A stretch of 33,121 nucleotides of DNA, from assembly GCA_030540225.1 (NCBI GenBank), contig JAUNWQ010000013.1:1-33121 (forward strand). Reading direction: 5' to 3'. Each line of letters opens with the position of its first letter. Position 1 is the first letter of the stretch. The notes beneath the pieces were generated by a model. The model was not told the DNA's origin and made no database searches. It worked only from the letters and a program-made list of their open reading frames with translations. Origin of the DNA: Coriobacteriia bacterium (GTDB lineage: Bacteria; Actinomycetota; Coriobacteriia; Coriobacteriales; Eggerthellaceae). Positions 7,833 to 16,549 of the stretch are shown here, piece after piece. A program made the translations under genes and the position numbers.

Positions 7833-8456
7833 CTAGAAGAGCAACGTTTTGATGGTGAAGATAATTACCGCGATGACAACGATGATAAAGGCAATGCTGA
7901 CGATGTAGCAGCCGATGTTTCCCGCACGGCCTTTCTCGATGAGCGATTCGCTCACTTTTCGCTGGCTTTTCATCACGACGGTGCCGTTTTCGCTTTTAGA
8001 CCTGCTGCTGCGCATGTCAGGCTTCCAGGTGCCGTTCGACTCGATGACCTTCGATATGGCTTGTTCGCCAAGATTGATCTCGGGGCGAATTCCCTCAGCG
8101 AGCATAGAAGAGATGCTCTTGGAGAACTCAGTGATTGAAGACTCATATTGAGGCTCGAAGCAGAGTACGGCCATTTCAGCCCAGTATGTGCCCGGCTCCG
8201 GTTCCTGCGTAAACGCAACAAGTGAGAGCAATGCGGTGAATTTCCACTCACGAGCGTTCAAGACGCGAAGCTGTCGGGAGAAATCGATGGTAAAATGGCC
8301 TACTCGCGCCCCGAAACGATTCTTAACCCAGGCTGTATCGCCATCGAAGATGATTTCGTAGGAATCGCCGATAATGTTGTCGGCGCTGAGAAGGAGAGCG
8401 CCCTCTTTCTTCGATGAAGGCTCGATTTTCTGATAAGAGCCGAAATAACGTTCCAT
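7833..8456 (-). CDS. Hypothetical protein with a C-terminal membrane anchor
   Basis: The 207-residue protein has a mostly soluble N-terminal part and one strong hydrophobic segment at the very end (about 178-202, IGCYIVSIAFIIVVIAVIIF) followed by only a few residues. This suggests a tail-anchored membrane protein facing the cytoplasm, with a basic Ser/Lys-rich linker before the anchor. The N-terminal 110 residues look like a small beta-rich domain, but no family was recognised. The start is ATG 8456, after GAAGGAAG. A longer frame to 8567 would read through two parS sites and is unlikely. It is divergent from dinG, with two parS sites between them. Confidence 0.7.
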   Translation of the reverse strand: MERYFGSYQKIEPSSKKEGALLLSADNIIGDSYEIIFDGDTAWVKNRFGARVGHFTIDFSRQLRVLNAREWKFTALLSLVAFTQEPEPGTYWAEMAVLCFEPQYESSITEFSKSISSMLAEGIRPEINLGEQAISKVIESNGTWKPDMRSSRSKSENGTVVMKSQRKVSESLIEKGRAGNIGCYIVSIAFIIVVIAVIIFTIKTLLF

Positions 8457-8478
8457 GTGCGCTTCCTTCGCTGGATAA

Positions 8479-8494
8479 TGTTTCACGTGAAACA
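8479..8494. promoter_or_regulatory. parS site 3
   Basis: A perfect TGTTTCACGTGAAACA lies 23 bases upstream of the hypothetical gene start at 8456. It is one of a pair with the site at 8514, 35 bp apart centre to centre. Confidence 0.95.
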
Positions 8495-8513
8495 TTATCT
8501 TATAATTGACGAG

Positions 8514-8529
8514 TGTTTCACGTGAAACA
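8514..8529. promoter_or_regulatory. parS site 4
   Basis: A perfect TGTTTCACGTGAAACA lies 28 bases upstream of the dinG start. It is the second member of a close pair in the divergent promoter region. Confidence 0.95.
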
Positions 8530-8556
8530 ATTGAGAGGAATAACGAGAGAAGTTTC

Positions 8557-11466
8557 ATGAATAGCAATCTCGATGCATATATCAGTGACGGAACCCCCGA
8601 GCGAGTTCGTGAGCGTTACCGCCGCTTATCCGATTTGGCAAAAGAGTCCGACTTCGGCGATCTTGACGAGAACATCGTGGTAATTGACACCGAAACCACG
8701 GGCTTCTCTTTTAACCATGATGAGCTTACGCAGATTGCCGCGGCGCGCATGGAACATGGTGAGGTCATTGATTGGTATGTAACGTTCGTCAATCCGGGGA
8801 AATCGATCCCCGATGATGTCGCTCATTTGACGAACATCCATGATGAAGATGTAGCGGACGCACCTTCGCCGGATGAGGCACTCGCAGGGCTTGTCGAGTT
8901 TGCCGGCGATGCGAAGATAGTCGCTCACAATGCTGAATTTGACCGCACGTTTACGACTCGTCATCCGAGTGGCTATCCGCTTTTGGACAACATTTGGATT
9001 GACTCGCTCGACCTGGCGCGCATCGCCCTTCCCCGCATGAGGTCGCATCGCCTTATCGATTTGGTGAAGGCCTTTGGAGCGCCAACGTCAACGCACCGCG
9101 CGGATGACGATGTTGCAGCTACGTGCGCACTGTTTCGAATCCTGCTCGCAGCTGTGCATGAGATGCCGCCGGCCTTGGTGAAATGCATCGCGCTTCTCGC
9201 ACCGCTGGAGCAATGGAACACAGCAGTGGTGTTCCAGTATTTTGCCCAGCCGGAAGCAAAGTCGTTTTCCCTTAAGGAACTCCGTCACGAAAGCATGACT
9301 TCGTATGAGCGGAAGCCGCGTATCGATGCGAAGATGGTTCAGTCGATGGAGTATCCGACAGCGGAGGACATTGCGCAAGCGTTCTCCCCGACGGGAATCG
9401 TGGGAAAGCTCTATGACGATTTTGAGCCCCGTGAAGAGCAGCTCACGATGGCTCAAGAAGTTCGTGCGGCGTTCGAAGCATCCGAGAACCTCGTAGTTGA
9501 GGCGGGTACCGGCGTTGGAAAGTCTATGGCGTATCTGGTTCCTGCGGTTCTCATGGCAAAGGCGAACAATATCGCTATCGGCGTTGCGACAAAGACAAAC
9601 GCTTTGCTCGACCAGCTGGTCTATCATGAGCTTCCTGCGCTTGCCCAATCGCTTGGCGATATCACGTATGCCCCGCTGAAGGGTTTTTCCCATTACCCGT
9701 GCCTGCGAAAAGTCAACCGCTTCGTCAAAGAGGGCGTCAAAATGGTCGACGTCCAGGGTACGAAGTACTCCCAGGCTCCTTCTCTGGGAGCCTTGCTGTC
9801 GTTCATTGATCAGACCGATTACGACGATATGGACAGCTTGAAGATGGACTATCGCGTGGTGCCCCGCCGTGCGGTGACCACTACAAGTCATGATTGTCTC
9901 CGTCGCAAATGTCCCTTCTACGGAACGACGTGCTTTGTTCACGGTGCGCGTCGTTTTGCGGAGACGGCAGATGTTGTGGTAACGAACCACACGCTGTTGT
10001 TCTGCGATGCTGCTGCCGATAATGGCCTTCTTCCACCTGTTCGCCATTGGATCCTCGATGAGGCTCACGGTGCCGAGGCGGAAGCTCGCCGCGCCTTCTC
10101 GCTGGAAATCGCAGCGGAGGATGTTATTCGCCTTGCGCAAAAAGTTGCCAGCGGAGAGAGTCGTAATGTCTACGCCCGCGCCGAAAAGAAGCTGAGTTCC
10201 TCGCTTAAAAACGATGGGGCGACGCTTTTCGAGGGATTGGTTGGTAAGGCGAAGTCTGCTGGCGACATGTTTGCTGCGGCGGCTCACGAGTTCGTTCCCC
10301 ATATTAAGGACTTGCTGTATTTTGACCCGAATAAGCGCAGTCGAAGCTACGACCGCACGGAGTTGTGGCTCAACGATGATATTCGGGTTTCGGAGACGTT
10401 CGGTTCGCTGCGAACGCTTGCAAAGGCGATGCAGGTAAGCGCGGAAAAGGCGATTACCTGCAGCCAGGAGCTTGTTGGCTACCTTGAGAACATCGAGGGA
10501 GCTGCGGAGCCCCAGCGTGAAATTGCTTCGGTTGCGATGGATCTGAAGGACCTCGTGGGATCAATTGAGGTGATTTTCGGCGAGAAGTCCGATAGCTACG
10601 CCTATGCTGCTGAGCTGTGCCGTAAGAAGGACAAGCAAACCGATAAGCTTGAGGCTCTCGTCGTCAATGTGGGCAAGGCCCTCGAAGATAAGCTGTACTC
10701 TCAGACAAAGTCAGTTGTTTTCGCATCCGCTACCTTATCTATTGACGGGGACTTCACTTCTTTCGAGAATGCGATGGGTCTGAACGCGGGCGAGGGAACG
10801 CGCGCACATACCTGCCAGCTCGATTCGAGCTATGACTTCGATAAGAACATGACAATATACGTGGCAAGCGATATCCCGGAGCCATCCGACCCCCATTACC
10901 TTGACGCGCTCGAGCGGCTTTTGGTGGGTACTCATATCGCGCAGCAGGGGTCGATGTTGACGTTGTTCACCAACCGGCGCGAAATGGAGAAGTGCTTTGA
11001 CGTCGTTCAACCCGTCCTCAAGGAAGAGGATCTGCGGCTCGTTTGCCAAAAATGGGGAGTATCCGTTAAGGGACTTCGCGACGACTTTATCAAGGACAGG
11101 CATCTTTCGCTCTTTGCGTTGAAAAGCTTTTGGGAAGGTTTTGACGCGCCGGGCTCGACCCTTCGCGGCGTGATCATTCCCAAGCTGCCGTTTTCAAAGC
11201 CGACTGATCCGCTCTCGTGTGAAAGAGCTACGCGTGATGACCACGCATGGAGCCATTATTCACTGCCTCAGGCGGTTCTCGAGACGAAGCAGGCGGCTGG
11301 AAGGCTCATCAGAAAAGCTTCCGATAAGGGCGTTCTCATCTTGGCTGACAAGCGCTTGATAACGAAGGGCTATGGAAAGGTATTCCTCCGCTCGCTTCCG
11401 AGCAAAACGATAGAAGTGTGCACAACCGACGAAATCATCGCTCGACTTGCGGCAGCAAACGAGTAG
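8557..11466 (+). CDS. dinG: DinG-type ATP-dependent helicase with N-terminal DnaQ-like exonuclease
   Basis: The 969-residue protein joins a DEDD 3'-5' exonuclease domain (about 38-215; VVIDTETTGF with D44 and E46, later VAHNAEFDRTF) to an XPD/DinG superfamily 2 helicase. Helicase motifs are Walker A EAGTGVGKSMAYLVPA (about 314-329) and DEAH (501-504). Four cysteines between them, C382, C447, C452 and C459 (HDCLRRKCPFYGTTCF), match the position of the Fe-S cluster of this family. Late motifs include FASATLS, FWEGFDAPG and QAAGRLIR. The architecture resembles B. subtilis DinG, although the cysteines point to an active Fe-S helicase. The start is ATG 8557; a TTG-type extension to 8506 would cover parS site 4. 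Confidence 0.9.
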   Translation: MNSNLDAYISDGTPERVRERYRRLSDLAKESDFGDLDENIVVIDTETTGFSFNHDELTQIAAARMEHGEVIDWYVTFVNPGKSIPDDVAHLTNIHDEDVADAPSPDEALAGLVEFAGDAKIVAHNAEFDRTFTTRHPSGYPLLDNIWIDSLDLARIALPRMRSHRLIDLVKAFGAPTSTHRADDDVAATCALFRILLAAVHEMPPALVKCIALLAPLEQWNTAVVFQYFAQPEAKSFSLKELRHESMTSYERKPRIDAKMVQSMEYPTAEDIAQAFSPTGIVGKLYDDFEPREEQLTMAQEVRAAFEASENLVVEAGTGVGKSMAYLVPAVLMAKANNIAIGVATKTNALLDQLVYHELPALAQSLGDITYAPLKGFSHYPCLRKVNRFVKEGVKMVDVQGTKYSQAPSLGALLSFIDQTDYDDMDSLKMDYRVVPRRAVTTTSHDCLRRKCPFYGTTCFVHGARRFAETADVVVTNHTLLFCDAAADNGLLPPVRHWILDEAHGAEAEARRAFSLEIAAEDVIRLAQKVASGESRNVYARAEKKLSSSLKNDGATLFEGLVGKAKSAGDMFAAAAHEFVPHIKDLLYFDPNKRSRSYDRTELWLNDDIRVSETFGSLRTLAKAMQVSAEKAITCSQELVGYLENIEGAAEPQREIASVAMDLKDLVGSIEVIFGEKSDSYAYAAELCRKKDKQTDKLEALVVNVGKALEDKLYSQTKSVVFASATLSIDGDFTSFENAMGLNAGEGTRAHTCQLDSSYDFDKNMTIYVASDIPEPSDPHYLDALERLLVGTHIAQQGSMLTLFTNRREMEKCFDVVQPVLKEEDLRLVCQKWGVSVKGLRDDFIKDRHLSLFALKSFWEGFDAPGSTLRGVIIPKLPFSKPTDPLSCERATRDDHAWSHYSLPQAVLETKQAAGRLIRKASDKGVLILADKRLITKGYGKVFLRSLPSKTIEVCTTDEIIARLAAANE

Positions 11467-11467
11467 A

Positions 11468-11483
11468 TGTTTCACGTGAAACA
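11468..11483. promoter_or_regulatory. parS site 5
   Basis: A perfect TGTTTCACGTGAAACA fills the 22-base gap between the dinG stop and the next ATG (11489). It occupies the place where a Shine-Dalgarno sequence would be expected. Confidence 0.95.
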
Positions 11484-11488
11484 TTGCC

Positions 11489-12811
11489 ATGGCTAAGCGA
11501 ATCGACAAAGTCGCGAAAGCGGCGCACATCAAGAGAAACACGGAGGGAACCTCGAACGAGATTTCCTTCAGTGTTCTCGATGCGGCCAAAAATTCGCTCG
11601 ATGGCGAAGGGAGCTTGAGACCCTTCGGGACGATTTCCCTTTTCACGCTTCCTGGGAAGAGAAAGAGCATATCGACGCCATCGAAAGACGAGGGGCTTGC
11701 GCTGACGCAGCGGGAAGTGTCACCTTCCTCGGCGCGCTCCCAAAATCGATTCGAGCGCAGACAACGTCGTCTTGAGCAGAAAAGAGTAAGTGGAGCAGCT
11801 CGTGGGTCGCACAGCGCGCGTGAACCTCGATCGTTCGATGCTGAAGTTGCATCGCGCAAGCGTGCGCGCAAGCGCGGGCGGTTGATCGTATCGTTCGCGC
11901 TTACCGTAGCCCTGCTTGCGGTGGCTGGAGGGTTGACGTGGTGGGGTTTCGGCACCTATCAAGATCAGCAGACGTACAAAGGGGTCTTGAGCAGCGCCGT
12001 CTCTGAGCTGTCCGGGAACGACGAGCTGTTGGCAGAAATCGATGTCGTCGTCGTCGATTTGGCGAACAGTGACGTCACCTCCCTTTCGCTAGATGATACG
12101 CTTGATGTCCAGAAAAAGGTGCAGGATGGGAAGTCGACCTGCATCGATGAGCTTAATGAGGCAGAGGAAGCGGTAGGTCAAGTAGCGATAAGTAACAGTT
12201 CCGATGCGAGCAATACCCCCGATTCCAAGGTGGTTGGCACAATAACGGCTCGTCGCCAGATGCTGACAAGCGGCGCTGCCATAATTGACGACACGGTGAG
12301 CGTTCTCCAGGCGAGGCAAGAGGCAACGAAAGGATGGCAGTTGGTTCTCGCTGCCGATGGGTTGGCTCGAGAGGCGGCGGATATCGCCTCGTCGGCAACG
12401 TCGGCCGATATGCAAGCGTCGACAGAGAAGTCCCAGCAGGCGATAGAATCCTTTTCGAAGGCAAAGACTGCGCTGCAGAATGCCGAGCAGCTCTTCCCGC
12501 AGTTGGATTTGAGCGCATATATAAGCTACATCGATAAGAGACTCGAAGCGCAAGGCTATGCCATCGAGTCGAATGATGCGCTCATCAACCGCGACACGCA
12601 AGCGGCGACCGAGTATAACGACTCATACAACAACGCGGAGAAACAGGCGGGCGAACTCGCGGAGAAGCTTCCGGAGGATCCAGACGAGCTCGTAGTGGAA
12701 GCGTTTGAGAGCAAAACGGCGTCGAGTCGAGAAATGTATGAAAATGCCCGTTCACAAGCGCAGAGCGCAGATGCTTTTATCCGTGATTATTTGGGCACCT
12801 TCAATAAATAG
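11489..12811 (+). CDS. Single-pass membrane protein, unknown function
   Basis: The 440-residue protein has a basic, low-complexity cytoplasmic N-terminus (1-130, rich in Arg, Lys and Ser), one membrane helix (about 131-153, LIVSFALTVALLAVAGGLTW) and an outside domain (about 155-440). The outside part is largely helical, rich in Ala, Glu, Gln and Asp with heptad-like spacing, so coiled coils are likely. No enzyme motif and no known family were recognised. The only usable start is ATG 11489 (a stop lies 12 bases upstream in frame). No Shine-Dalgarno is visible because parS site 5 fills the leader, so translation may depend on coupling to dinG. The next gene also encodes an envelope protein. Confidence 0.8.
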   Translation: MAKRIDKVAKAAHIKRNTEGTSNEISFSVLDAAKNSLDGEGSLRPFGTISLFTLPGKRKSISTPSKDEGLALTQREVSPSSARSQNRFERRQRRLEQKRVSGAARGSHSAREPRSFDAEVASRKRARKRGRLIVSFALTVALLAVAGGLTWWGFGTYQDQQTYKGVLSSAVSELSGNDELLAEIDVVVVDLANSDVTSLSLDDTLDVQKKVQDGKSTCIDELNEAEEAVGQVAISNSSDASNTPDSKVVGTITARRQMLTSGAAIIDDTVSVLQARQEATKGWQLVLAADGLAREAADIASSATSADMQASTEKSQQAIESFSKAKTALQNAEQLFPQLDLSAYISYIDKRLEAQGYAIESNDALINRDTQAATEYNDSYNNAEKQAGELAEKLPEDPDELVVEAFESKTASSREMYENARSQAQSADAFIRDYLGTFNK

Positions 12812-12819
12812 CGTATAGT
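12791..12819 (+). promoter_or_regulatory. Promoter of the large M28-like gene
   Basis: A -35 element TTGGGC (12791-12796) and a -10 element TATAGT (12814-12819) are separated by exactly 17 bases. Transcription would start near 12826, giving a leader of about 40 bases before ATG 12867. Confidence 0.5.
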
Positions 12820-12866
12820 ATGCAGCATATATGCCTTCATACAAAAGGAAAGTGAAAGGGCATCCT

Positions 12867-15800
12867 ATGCCGGATATCATCGACCATGTGTCATATCTCT
12901 CCGAGGAAATCGGGCCGCGACCTGGCGGTACCGAAGAGGAGCAGCAGGCGGCGCTCTATATCGCCGACTATCTTCAGAAGGAAGCGGGCCTCGCAGCAGA
13001 AATCGAGGACTTCGCCATAGCCTCCAACACGGAGACGCCGTCGCTCATTTGTGCAGGCATCTTGCTCATTGCAGTGGTTTTGGGTCTTGCGGTTCCCTCT
13101 ATTGGGATTCTCTCATTCTTCCTTGCTCTGGTAAGCGGGGGTCTTATGCTCGCTGAGTCGCTTGGCAAGCCAGTCCTTTCTCGCATGCTCGGCAAAGGCG
13201 TGAGCCAGAACGTAGTGGCAAAGTACGAGCCCGCCTCCGCCGACATGAAGTCTTCCCATCGAAAGATCGTGATCGTTTCCCATTACGACAGCGGTAAGGT
13301 TCAGGCTGAGTTGAACGAGCCCCTTCTGGGGATTCTTCCGATAATCAAGCTTTGTGCACCTGTTGCTGCTGTGGTTACTGCGATTTTGCTTCTCATTCGC
13401 GGGTTGGCTCTCGGTAATGCGTCAGGTGCTCCCGTCGTCGTTATCTCGATCATCACGGTGATTGCCGCGATTATTGCGATTGCTCCGGGAATCTTCGCGC
13501 TCGTGCACCGTACGGCTGGATATAGCGCCGGTGCCAATTGCAATGCATCGGGTGTTGCTGTGCTCATGGAGACCGCTGCTCGTGTTGGCAGCCCTACGTC
13601 TGCTGTTGAGAACTATGAAGAGGACCCGGTAATCCATGGAGAGGAAGCGGCTCGCGTCGCCGGCGTGGTCCCCGACGGAGCCTCCGTGGTTTACGAGGCG
13701 CCTCAAGCACCTGCGGGTTCGGCAGAGGCTCGCCTTGCTCAGGCGAAGGCGGCAATTGCGGCGATTTCTGGAAAGCCCGTGCCAGGAGCCGCCCCTGTGT
13801 TCGATATTTCCGAGAATCTCGTACAGGTGAAAGACGAGCCGGTCGGCAAGCCGAGCGCAGAGGAGATGCAGGCGCTTCGCGAGGGCACCTCGGCCGCCTT
13901 CGCCCCGAAACCCGCCGAAGCTGCCGCTGCACTTCAGGAGCAGATTGCGGCGCAAGCTGATGCCGCCGAGGCTGCGTTAGCGGCATCGCGTCCCGCCCCT
14001 GCGGCTCAGGGTTCCCCCATCGAGGGGTATCTCGACAAGGAAATGTCGCAGTTCGATTCCCCGTATGAGGCGGCATATGCCGAAACTTCCCAGCAAGAGG
14101 CTCCTGCGGCCGCCGAGATGGTGGTCGAAGAAGACGGATCGAGCGTTCCCGCGTGGTTTGCGCGCGCCCAGGAAAAGGCCAAGCGTCCCAAGAATGACGA
14201 CAAGCCAGTCCATCGCTCTCGTTATGCCGATGCGCTCGATGCCGCGGTGAGCGCGAGCAGCGTTCATTTCCAGGAAGCGAACGAGGCGGTTGTATCCGAG
14301 ACTGAGCAGCGATTGGCTGCTATGCGCGATTCCATAATGGAAGTGAAGGCGCCGGGCTTCGAGGGCGAGGGCGGGGATACTACCTTCGCGGTGATCGAAC
14401 AGGAGCGCGTGTCCATCGCGGGGGAAAGGGAACAGGCAATCCCCGATTGGTCTATGCCCGAATGGACGAAGCCTGTCGATACCTCGGCGCCCCTCGCTGT
14501 CGAGCCGGTTTCCGCAGAGGCAACTCCGATTGCTAACAATGAAGTGCCGGCGCAGCCCGCTGATTCTCCCGCTGGCGAGCCGCGCGTTTCCGCAACGGCG
14601 ATTCCTCCTGTTGTTCCCGCACAGGACGCAGCGCCGATGCCGAACGTTCAGGCTGGAGCAGCAGACTCGCCCGCGCCCGCCTCGACCGAGGAATACGCTA
14701 CGTGCGCAATGACGCCGATCGACGTGACCGGCCTGCGCGAGGAGGCGGCTGCCCAGGCGGCGGCGGCGGAAGCCCCTGCGCCGTTCGTGGCTCCTTTGGC
14801 CGCGGAAGCAAACCGCACTGCACAGGCACCGACGCTCGAGGCGATAACGGCAGAAGATTTGAAGCCGGTCGCCGAGCTGAAGAAGCAGCGCGCGCCTCTT
14901 GCAGACGCCTCGAAGGGAAAAAAATCGCCTGCCGAGAGACTTCGTGCACAAATTCCGTCCATTGAGAGCTCTTCTCAGGGCCAAACGGAAGCCGCTCCGA
15001 CTCATCCTTCGTCTATGTCGGTATCGAGCCTGAGAGGCTCTCTCCCGTCGCTTTCCGGCTCAATCACGCTTGAAAAGCCGGCGGAGGCACCCCAAGAGAA
15101 TAAAACTGCCGAGGAAACGTCCGATGGCGCGACGGTCGCGATCAACCAGATCGGATCTTTTGCACCTGCGAGCGCGACAGGCTCTTTTGCCCCTGTCGAT
15201 GAGGAGCTTTTCGAGAATGTCGCCGACGAAGACATCTATGTCGACGATGCTGATGATTCGGCGTACGACGGCGCTGTCACCGAGACAGGCGCATTCGCGG
15301 GCCCTGGGTACGTTGAGATGCCGAAGTCTCGCGTTCGCAAGTTCTTCGACCGCTTTAGCCGCAAGAAGAAGCAGGAAGACACTCCCATGACGCCGCAGGA
15401 ATGGCTCGACGTCGATGATTCCTTCGACGCGCGCACCGTGGGGGCCGACCGAGGTGGTTGGGAGAGCTTCCGCGACGAATCTGCGTCTTACGAGGCTGAT
15501 GCAGCTGCGCAGGCTGGCTACGGGGAATATTCGCAGGACGAGTACGACGACGATTACTACGACGAGGACGACAGCTTCTACGAGGACAAGACGACCGCTT
15601 TTGAGCCTGCGTCTGACGATGGCGCGCGCCGTGGCGGCCGCAGCCGTTGGAACGGAGGCGCCTTCTCGCGCATCTCGATGGGTAATGCAAACGTTCGCTC
15701 CGAAGAGGAAATCGTGACGCCGGATATGATGCCGGAGACTGTGGAGCCCGAAGAAGACGAGGAGCGCATCTACCACTTCCATAACCCCGAGATTACGACG

Positions 15801-16229
15801 GAAGTCTGGTTCGTCGCTCTTGGCTGCGAGCTTTCCGGCCACAACGGCATGAAGGCGTTTCTCTCCGATCACGCCGATGAGTTGCGTGGTGCGATCATCG
15901 TGGATCTCGAGGCGATGGGTGCAGGGTCGCTGTCGCTTATCGAGAGCGAGGGCACGCTGCGCAAGGTATCCGTCTCTTCTCGTATGAAGCGATACGTGAA
16001 GAAGGCGGCTCAGGCAACGGGCGCGCACGTGGGCGGTGCGACTATCCCGTGGGGCGAGGGGTCTGGCGCATATGCAGCACAGCAAGGTTTTCAGGCTATG
16101 CATCTTGCTGGCATGGACGGGATTAAGCCCGCGTTCTTTGGTCAGAAGGATGATACGGTTGACGTGGTGAAATCGGACAATCTTTCCAAGAATGTCGAGT
16201 TCGTTGTGGAAATGCTAAAGAATATCTAA
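12867..16229 (+). CDS. Large membrane protein with a split, degenerate M28-type peptidase domain
   Basis: The 1120-residue protein resembles M28 zinc aminopeptidases at both ends. The first part has SEEIGPRPGGTEEEQQA (about 12-28), a hydrophobic hairpin (58-92), VSHYDSG (His139, Asp141), two more membrane helices (158-178, 189-210) and GANCNASGVAVLMETA (about 223-238). About 720 disordered Ala/Glu/Pro-rich residues follow, including an acidic Asp/Tyr run near 890-915. The fold resumes at EVWFVALGCELSGHNGMKAF (about 979-998) and IVDLEAMG (Asp1013). Several expected metal ligands are changed: the bridging Asp is Cys225, the Glu pair is Glu988-Leu989, and the last His is missing from FFGQKDDTVD. 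It may be a pseudo-enzyme. ATG 12867 has GAAAGGG before it; ATG 12831 lies almost at the predicted transcription start. Confidence 0.75.
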   Translation: MPDIIDHVSYLSEEIGPRPGGTEEEQQAALYIADYLQKEAGLAAEIEDFAIASNTETPSLICAGILLIAVVLGLAVPSIGILSFFLALVSGGLMLAESLGKPVLSRMLGKGVSQNVVAKYEPASADMKSSHRKIVIVSHYDSGKVQAELNEPLLGILPIIKLCAPVAAVVTAILLLIRGLALGNASGAPVVVISIITVIAAIIAIAPGIFALVHRTAGYSAGANCNASGVAVLMETAARVGSPTSAVENYEEDPVIHGEEAARVAGVVPDGASVVYEAPQAPAGSAEARLAQAKAAIAAISGKPVPGAAPVFDISENLVQVKDEPVGKPSAEEMQALREGTSAAFAPKPAEAAAALQEQIAAQADAAEAALAASRPAPAAQGSPIEGYLDKEMSQFDSPYEAAYAETSQQEAPAAAEMVVEEDGSSVPAWFARAQEKAKRPKNDDKPVHRSRYADALDAAVSASSVHFQEANEAVVSETEQRLAAMRDSIMEVKAPGFEGEGGDTTFAVIEQERVSIAGEREQAIPDWSMPEWTKPVDTSAPLAVEPVSAEATPIANNEVPAQPADSPAGEPRVSATAIPPVVPAQDAAPMPNVQAGAADSPAPASTEEYATCAMTPIDVTGLREEAAAQAAAAEAPAPFVAPLAAEANRTAQAPTLEAITAEDLKPVAELKKQRAPLADASKGKKSPAERLRAQIPSIESSSQGQTEAAPTHPSSMSVSSLRGSLPSLSGSITLEKPAEAPQENKTAEETSDGATVAINQIGSFAPASATGSFAPVDEELFENVADEDIYVDDADDSAYDGAVTETGAFAGPGYVEMPKSRVRKFFDRFSRKKKQEDTPMTPQEWLDVDDSFDARTVGADRGGWESFRDESASYEADAAAQAGYGEYSQDEYDDDYYDEDDSFYEDKTTAFEPASDDGARRGGRSRWNGGAFSRISMGNANVRSEEEIVTPDMMPETVEPEEDEERIYHFHNPEITTEVWFVALGCELSGHNGMKAFLSDHADELRGAIIVDLEAMGAGSLSLIESEGTLRKVSVSSRMKRYVKKAAQATGAHVGGATIPWGEGSGAYAAQQGFQAMHLAGMDGIKPAFFGQKDDTVDVVKSDNLSKNVEFVVEMLKNI

Positions 16230-16269
16230 GAGTAGCAGGATTTATTAAAGGTAGATTGTCTGCTTCCTG

Positions 16270-16275
16270 TATAAT
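16270..16275 (+). promoter_or_regulatory. -10 element upstream of the zinc-ribbon gene
   Basis: A perfect TATAAT lies 68 bases before ATG 16344, in a short AT-rich gap. No strong -35 stands at 17 bases. Confidence 0.4.
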
Positions 16276-16343
16276 TTCGAACGTTTGAGGTGAAACGGGC
16301 TTTTGGTTCCACCCATATCGATTCGATAGAGAGGTTTATAGGA

Positions 16344-16493
16344 ATGGCCATCGAAGCATATTGCGTCAAATGCAAGGCGAAGAAGGAAATGCAGAACCCG
16401 GTTGAGGGTGTTACCAAAAACGGTAAGCCCATTATGAAGGGAACCTGCCCTGACTGCGGGGGCAAGATCTGCCGCATTGGCGCTGTTAAATAA
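16344..16493 (+). CDS. Small zinc-ribbon protein (DUF5679-like)
   Basis: This 49-residue protein has two CxxC pairs, CVKCK (about 7-11) and CPDCGG (about 34-39), joined by a Lys/Gly-rich loop with the pattern NGKPIMKGTCPDCG. This is typical of small single zinc ribbons; the DUF5679 assignment is from memory of that pattern. It probably binds one zinc ion, and the basic surface suggests nucleic-acid or protein binding; its role is unknown. ATG 16344 follows the weak site AGAGAGGTTTATAGGA. An upstream in-frame ATG (16290) adds 18 residues before the conserved start and is less likely. A terminator containing parS follows. Confidence 0.8.
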   Translation: MAIEAYCVKCKAKKEMQNPVEGVTKNGKPIMKGTCPDCGGKICRIGAVK

Positions 16494-16516
16494 CCCGAAC
16501 GCGCTCAGCTTGCGAG

Positions 16517-16549
16517 AGGCGATGTTTCACGTGAAACATCGCCTTTTTT
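16517..16549 (+). terminator. Terminator whose stem is built on a parS site
   Basis: A perfect 28-bp palindrome (16517-16544; outer arms AGGCGA and TCGCCT around the parS core) is followed directly by a T-run. It has all the features of a Rho-independent terminator for the zinc-ribbon gene. The T-run overlaps the stop codon of the convergent LysR gene. Confidence 0.8.
16523..16538. promoter_or_regulatory. parS site 6
   Basis: A perfect TGTTTCACGTGAAACA lies at the centre of a longer 28-bp palindrome that is also a terminator stem, between convergent genes. Confidence 0.95.

Noticed and set aside
12831..12866. Upstream ATG for the M28-like gene
   Set aside because: It would start almost at the predicted transcription start without a ribosome-binding site; ATG 12867 has GAAAGGG and begins at the conserved region.
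13977..15005. Long minus-strand open frame (342 residues) opposite the M28-like gene
   Set aside because: It mirrors the repetitive Ala/Glu/Pro coding region and gives an Arg-rich product typical of such shadows.
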